Part shown: piece by piece, positions 60,278 through 64,000 of the stretch
Position numbering within the stretch: the stretch's first letter is position 1
Layout of the letters: every line of letters starts with the position of its first letter
Assembly (NCBI GenBank): GCA_907163375.1
Contig: CAJQUW010006089.1
Span: forward strand, 124,001-188,000
DNA: 64,000 bases
Direction: 5' to 3'
Source: Prostheceraeus crozeri
Taxonomy: Eukaryota; Platyhelminthes; Polycladida; Euryleptidae
Position numbers and translations under genes: made by a program
The notes under the pieces: model-generated
The model's input: the letters and a program-made list of their open reading frames with translations, nothing else
What the model was told of the DNA's origin: nothing
Databases searched by the model: none

Positions 60278-61999
60278 TTTTTATGTAAGATGTAATTTGA
60301 AAATCCTTTTCACGTGAACAGGCCGTCATATCGGTGAAAATTTGTAAGATTGGATAATAATACAGCAGCTTGGCTAGCTGATAACTTTTTTGATTTAATA
60401 GCAAACTGACATCGAAGTCGCGATTGCTACATATCCATTGTTAACAAAGGGATGCCAGGCGGATAGCCAGAATGCACAGCCGATAGCACGGATATCCGTC
60501 AGAAACAACGAACCAGATATCGTTTGGATATCAAACATATCCGCTTATAAGATGCGGATCTCCTTGGGATAAAAATTTGTTATCCGCGGAGATAGACTGG
60601 ATATCCAAGCGGCTCCTGGCGTAGAAATAATGGTGTGCATCCATTCAGCCGTGAAGATCCGTGGATATCCGGAGAAACTATAAGATGCTGATCGGGTATC
60701 CGTTTGCTCGGAGGGGTGCGATTTAAAGAAGGCGACATGCAGTGCTTCAGCATCATCATTGTGCGCAACTTAGCTATGGTACAATGTAGACGAAAGTAGA
60801 CAGCAATGTTTTCTCATAATATCTGCACATGCATGTGACAGATATTTTAGAAGTCTAATTATCGTATGTCTACATGTGTATTCATACCATTGCAGCCCAC
60901 TGCGATTTCTTGTTTTCTTAGATTCTCTCATTTTCTAATCCCAGCATATAAAAATATCTTTAAGAACCTCAGAGCCCTATCGAATGCTTTGAGTGAATTT
61001 TGGTAGCCTATTTTGGCTTCAATTCATAAATAACAATATCAAGAAAATAACAAAAATCATTGAAAACCATAGTCTGAAAGGGAAGTGACATCTGCTGATA
61101 TCCTTCTATTCTTGTTCTTTGTCCTAACAATAATCTAGGACAATAATCTAATACAATCTAATACCTAATCTAATCTAGGACAATAATCTAATATCTAGGA
61201 CAAGAATAACACATATGAACATTCATATTTGTTATTGTTATCAAGTTTTTCCTCTAATTTTTTCTTACTTGGTGTGAGGCCTATAAATGCTCTGCTGTTA
61301 TATCCCTTCACAAAAATCTTATTGACAATAGGTCCATTGCTTTCGGATATTGTAACTTCCATGCTGTGCTCCCCTCCACTTCCTTGCTAAATTCACATTC
61401 CAAAAATTAGACCTAAACAATTTCTCAGTTTCAATTCGACAAGTCCTGCCTTCAGTTTCATGCATTTTCAAGGAATGACTTGCCTACTTGACGATCCCGT
61501 GAATAAACCAAAGAATGTAGGCAAGGCCTACTATTCAGGGCATGTCGTTGCCCTCCTGATAAACAGAGTGTCAACTTTTCGGTCTCATTACTTGACATGA
61601 GATGGCAATTTTCTAATTAATCGATTCGAACATTCTGCAAATTATATTTCGATTACGATGAATGTTCCAGATGACAGAAAATTACTCCTGCGATTAGCTC
61701 ATTTATAGTGTGATGATCATTGAAACTTAATAAGGCAAATTATCTTGACAAATAATGCTAACAGTGGATAACATTGAATTGGAAGAAAGCATGATCGCCA
61801 TATTTCTGTTGTGCAAAATTTACCATGAACCGCTGTCTGAACTAAGATTGTGAATCTTGGGCATCATTTGATATAGGCCTATTTGATTCCATGTTGACTT
61901 GTTCTTTTGAGATAATAGCTTTATTCCATGCATAATATTGTTGAGAGGACTTCTGACCGTATATTTAGATATTAATATACCGCATTGCATTATCGATCG

Positions 62000-62280
62000 T
62001 TTTTGAGTCAAATATACCAAATGCGTCAAATTGTTCGGACGCGTCAGGAAGTTTTCAGAATTTATTTCATGATTTTGAGTCAAATATACGAACTGCGTCA
62101 AAAAGTCTGACTTCAATTTTCATTTACTTCAGCTTGAGTCAAATATACTTCTTGCGTCTAATATACCATTTGCGTCATAAAGACCGACTTGCGTCACGTC
62201 ACGTATCTGAAGTGACGAATTCAGTTGGTAAAAATGGTTTTCTGCGTCAAATTGTCCGACTTGCGTCATTGAAAATCTCC
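62000..62280 (-). repeat. right terminal TGACGCA array of copy 2
   Basis: Counterpart of 47545-47840 with a few substitutions (for example AATTGTCCGAC against AATTCTCCGAC). Confidence 0.8.
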
Positions 62281-62710
62281 GACTTGAATTATCCTCCACA
62301 GTCACTTATGTGCTTACTGACCTTTAATATGGCATAATGTTTATTGGCGATATGTTGACGGTATAGTGTCATCCTGGGATTAAATGTAGCGCCCGCTTGT
62401 CCGATGTAATATTGTTCGCATGAGCACTACAATTTGTAGATGACATTTGATGACTTACAATTAAGGTTGTTTCTTACGTCAAAAGTTTTTCCAGCATTAA
62501 CAAAATATATTTTTTTACTGTTATCATGGTTTCGCATGTTTTGCATAGTTTATTCTCACATTTGGTTATTCCATTGATGGTTTTTAGATTGCTGTTGTTC
62601 AATAAAGAAATTAATGATTTTGGTTGCTTGTATGAGGCTTTTATTTTACAGTTCTTGACCAAGTCGTTCAATCTTAAGTAATTGGATATTGGTTAAACTA
62701 AATCATTGAA
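62281..62710 (-). pseudogene. third Penelope-like fragment (linker and GIY-YIG)
   Basis: Read right to left: SLISLLNNSNLKTINGITKC, ENKLCKTCETMI (the conserved Cys-rich linker), then NAGKTFDVRNNLNCKSSNVI in a second frame, then CSCEQYYIGQAGATFNPRMT, LYRQHIANKHYAIL and KHISDCGG. A stop precedes CSCEQ, and one frameshift near 62475 separates linker and nuclease. Sequence ends at the right end of the large element copy 2, which may have inserted into it; the continuation is not found left of 54370. Confidence 0.85.
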
Positions 62711-64000
62711 AATATTCGGGTTGTTCTTTTTATGGGCTTGTTATTTTCTTCATTTTGCCTTTATTGCTATTTTATTCTTTGACTTAATTTCCTGTTTAAC
62801 GGGACATGAGATAAGAGCAGTAGATTATTATTTCACTCAATAGATGACGTCACAACCTTTCTATGTCAGATCTCTATTCACACTATCTGTCAAACTATCA
62901 ATTCACTTTTGACATTCCCATGTACATACTATAAAGAACGGGCGAAGCGCCGTATGACTACCACTGTCGTTCTCAATTTTTCATCTTATGCGTCATGCGT
63001 ACTGCAGATGAAAACTAACGCAATTTCTTAAATCAATGAGTGTAATAGTTGAGACATTCACAACAAGTCCAGCATTGACTAGTTAAAGTTTTCAGAGCTA
63101 TGCTTTGACCTTCAAATTACATATTTTGATTCTATAATGATGCAAGCGTGATTATGTACCGTACAACTCAATAAAATGGATTCCCATTATTCAGATGTGC
63201 GAGAGGGATTTGATCATGAAAGTCAATGCGAACTATTTGACATCTTAGCATCAATGTCCGAGTTAATTGGAGTTGCCCACATCGTATCTTTCGATTTCAG
63301 CGATTAGATAATCAGATTTTATTCCTGAGCTATTTTGCTGTTGTTTGTTGTATTTATATATCTTTTTGCGCAGCTCTGAAAAATTCACTAGTCGATAAAC
63401 TTATTACCTTGAGGGATATATTTATTGCAATTTGATAAAATAATGGATTCTAATTTATCTCTCTCTCTCTCCTCATTCTAGCTTACGAAATTCAAGCAGA
63501 AGAAGGAGAAAAGGGAGAATATATTAGGAGATTAACAAGCATATATTCATTGCTTTATTACTCACCATTTTTATCAAATTGATAATTTAAACCAGTCTTT
63601 GATCAGGTATATTTAGCCAATGAAGTAATGCGTGTGTCTGACTATCGTGGGACTGTAAAGGACGTCTCTCACTCTTGCAATGTCATGTCTACAGCATTGG
63701 TAATGGCCTCGTCATTTGTCGTTCGAAAATTCTCGACATGGGGTCTGCAGACGCCACAGTGGACAGCCGTAAAACGCTAATGGCCAGGCCATTATTAATG
63801 CCAAATATGCAACCATGAATTCCAATCTGTTTATCTGAAATTGACACTCTGATTCTTTATGACTGGGATATCGGCGCTGATGATTCTTCTGATGATTTGA
63901 TATACCAATAGAATAGATCCAACGATGGATAAGAAAACACCGTGTAAAATAAAAGTCATTTTCTGATGATGAAACACTCAAATAATTCACCATTTACACG
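62711..64000. other. no recognisable gene
   Basis: AT-rich DNA with a short (TC)n tract near 63459-63474. The frame at 63712-63993 (minus) has no known motif. Nothing else supportable. Confidence 0.5.

Larger units (their letters stand above)
59387..60397. mobile_element. head-to-head pair of Penelope 3' fragments with 12-bp target duplication
   Basis: A 1011-bp insertion made of two inverted copies of a Penelope 3' end, left arm about 59450-59936 and right arm about 59937-60390, meeting near 59936. It is flanked by ATAGCAAACTGA on both sides (59375-59386 and 60398-60409). Copy 1 shows the empty site at about 46075-46086 (ATAGCAAGCTGA) followed by CATCGAAGTC, as at the right flank here. Each arm codes for the GIY-YIG part; the RT is missing. 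Confidence 0.92.
54370..62280 (+). mobile_element. large TGACGCA-ended element, copy 2 (7.9 kb)
   Basis: Same family as 28751-47840. The left end is GTAGATGACGCAAGTCAGAC, and the right end, read inward from 62280, is GGAGATTTTCAATGACGCAA. Alignment to copy 1 runs 54370-56596 (with 28751-30814), 56597-56790 (with 43173-43371), 57688-58200 and 58612-59386 (with 44722-46080), and 60398-62280 (with about 46070-47840). A 12.4-kb block of copy 1 is absent at 56596/56597. Two insertions are private to this copy: about 58208-58611 and the Penelope pair 59387-60397. No element protein is visible. Confidence 0.75.

Noticed and set aside
63459-63474. (TC)n tract as a possible polypyrimidine tract of an acceptor site.
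   Set aside because: The following sequence shows no coding potential. A simple repeat is enough.
1-64000. CRISPR arrays, tRNA and rRNA genes.
   Set aside because: Looked for on both strands; the tandem repeats present lack spacer structure, and no cloverleaf or rRNA signature was found.

Overview
The window looks like AT-rich nuclear DNA of an animal, probably an invertebrate. The grounds are eukaryotic mobile elements of classes typical of metazoan genomes (CR1/L2-like and R2/R4-like LINEs, Penelope-like retroelements, Tc1/mariner, hAT, a foldback element), no bacterial operon structure, no tRNA or rRNA gene that I could find, and long non-coding stretches. I cannot name the species. The palindromic octamer TAGGCCTA recurs about 16 times, which is far above chance and may be a genome signature. 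I found no intact host gene. Almost everything recognisable is a mobile element, mostly broken.

Layout. 1-1292: a CR1/L2-like LINE reverse transcriptase fragment on the minus strand, running off the left edge. 4.3-8.5 kb: short hAT-like ends and CGAGT-rich inverted repeats. 8534-10389: a complete Tc1-like transposon with TA target duplication, about 34-bp terminal inverted repeats, a transposase with one frameshift and a 198-bp tandem duplication in its leader. 15.1-17.2 kb: a 103-bp tandem repeat followed by an R2/R4-type LINE with a restriction-like endonuclease. 17.5-19.2 kb: a second CR1-like LINE on the minus strand. 19.4-19.9 kb: an LTR-retroelement fossil. 20-28.7 kb: no clear feature.

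28751-47840 and 54370-62280 are two copies of one very large element family. Both start with a run of TGACGCA motifs and end with an inverted run of the same motifs. No transposase is visible in either. Copy 1 (19.1 kb) carries a 6.1-kb foldback element at 31704-37840 with 175-bp tandem units in its inverted arms. It also carries a Penelope-like element at 38817-41955, itself split by a mariner-type transposon at 40077-41503. Copy 2 (7.9 kb) lacks a 12.4-kb internal block and carries a head-to-head pair of Penelope fragments at 59387-60397 with a 12-bp target duplication. The empty site is preserved in copy 1. Between the two copies lies a 767-bp hAT derivative (53482-54248) with TIRs, an 8-bp duplication and a BED-finger relic. 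A third Penelope fragment abuts the right end of copy 2 (62281-62710).

These elements do not form a pathway. The interest lies in the nested insertions, which give a relative order of events, in the unusual terminal structures (TGACGCA arrays, 175-bp foldback arms, hammerhead-like motifs) and in the paired copies, which act as internal controls for each other.
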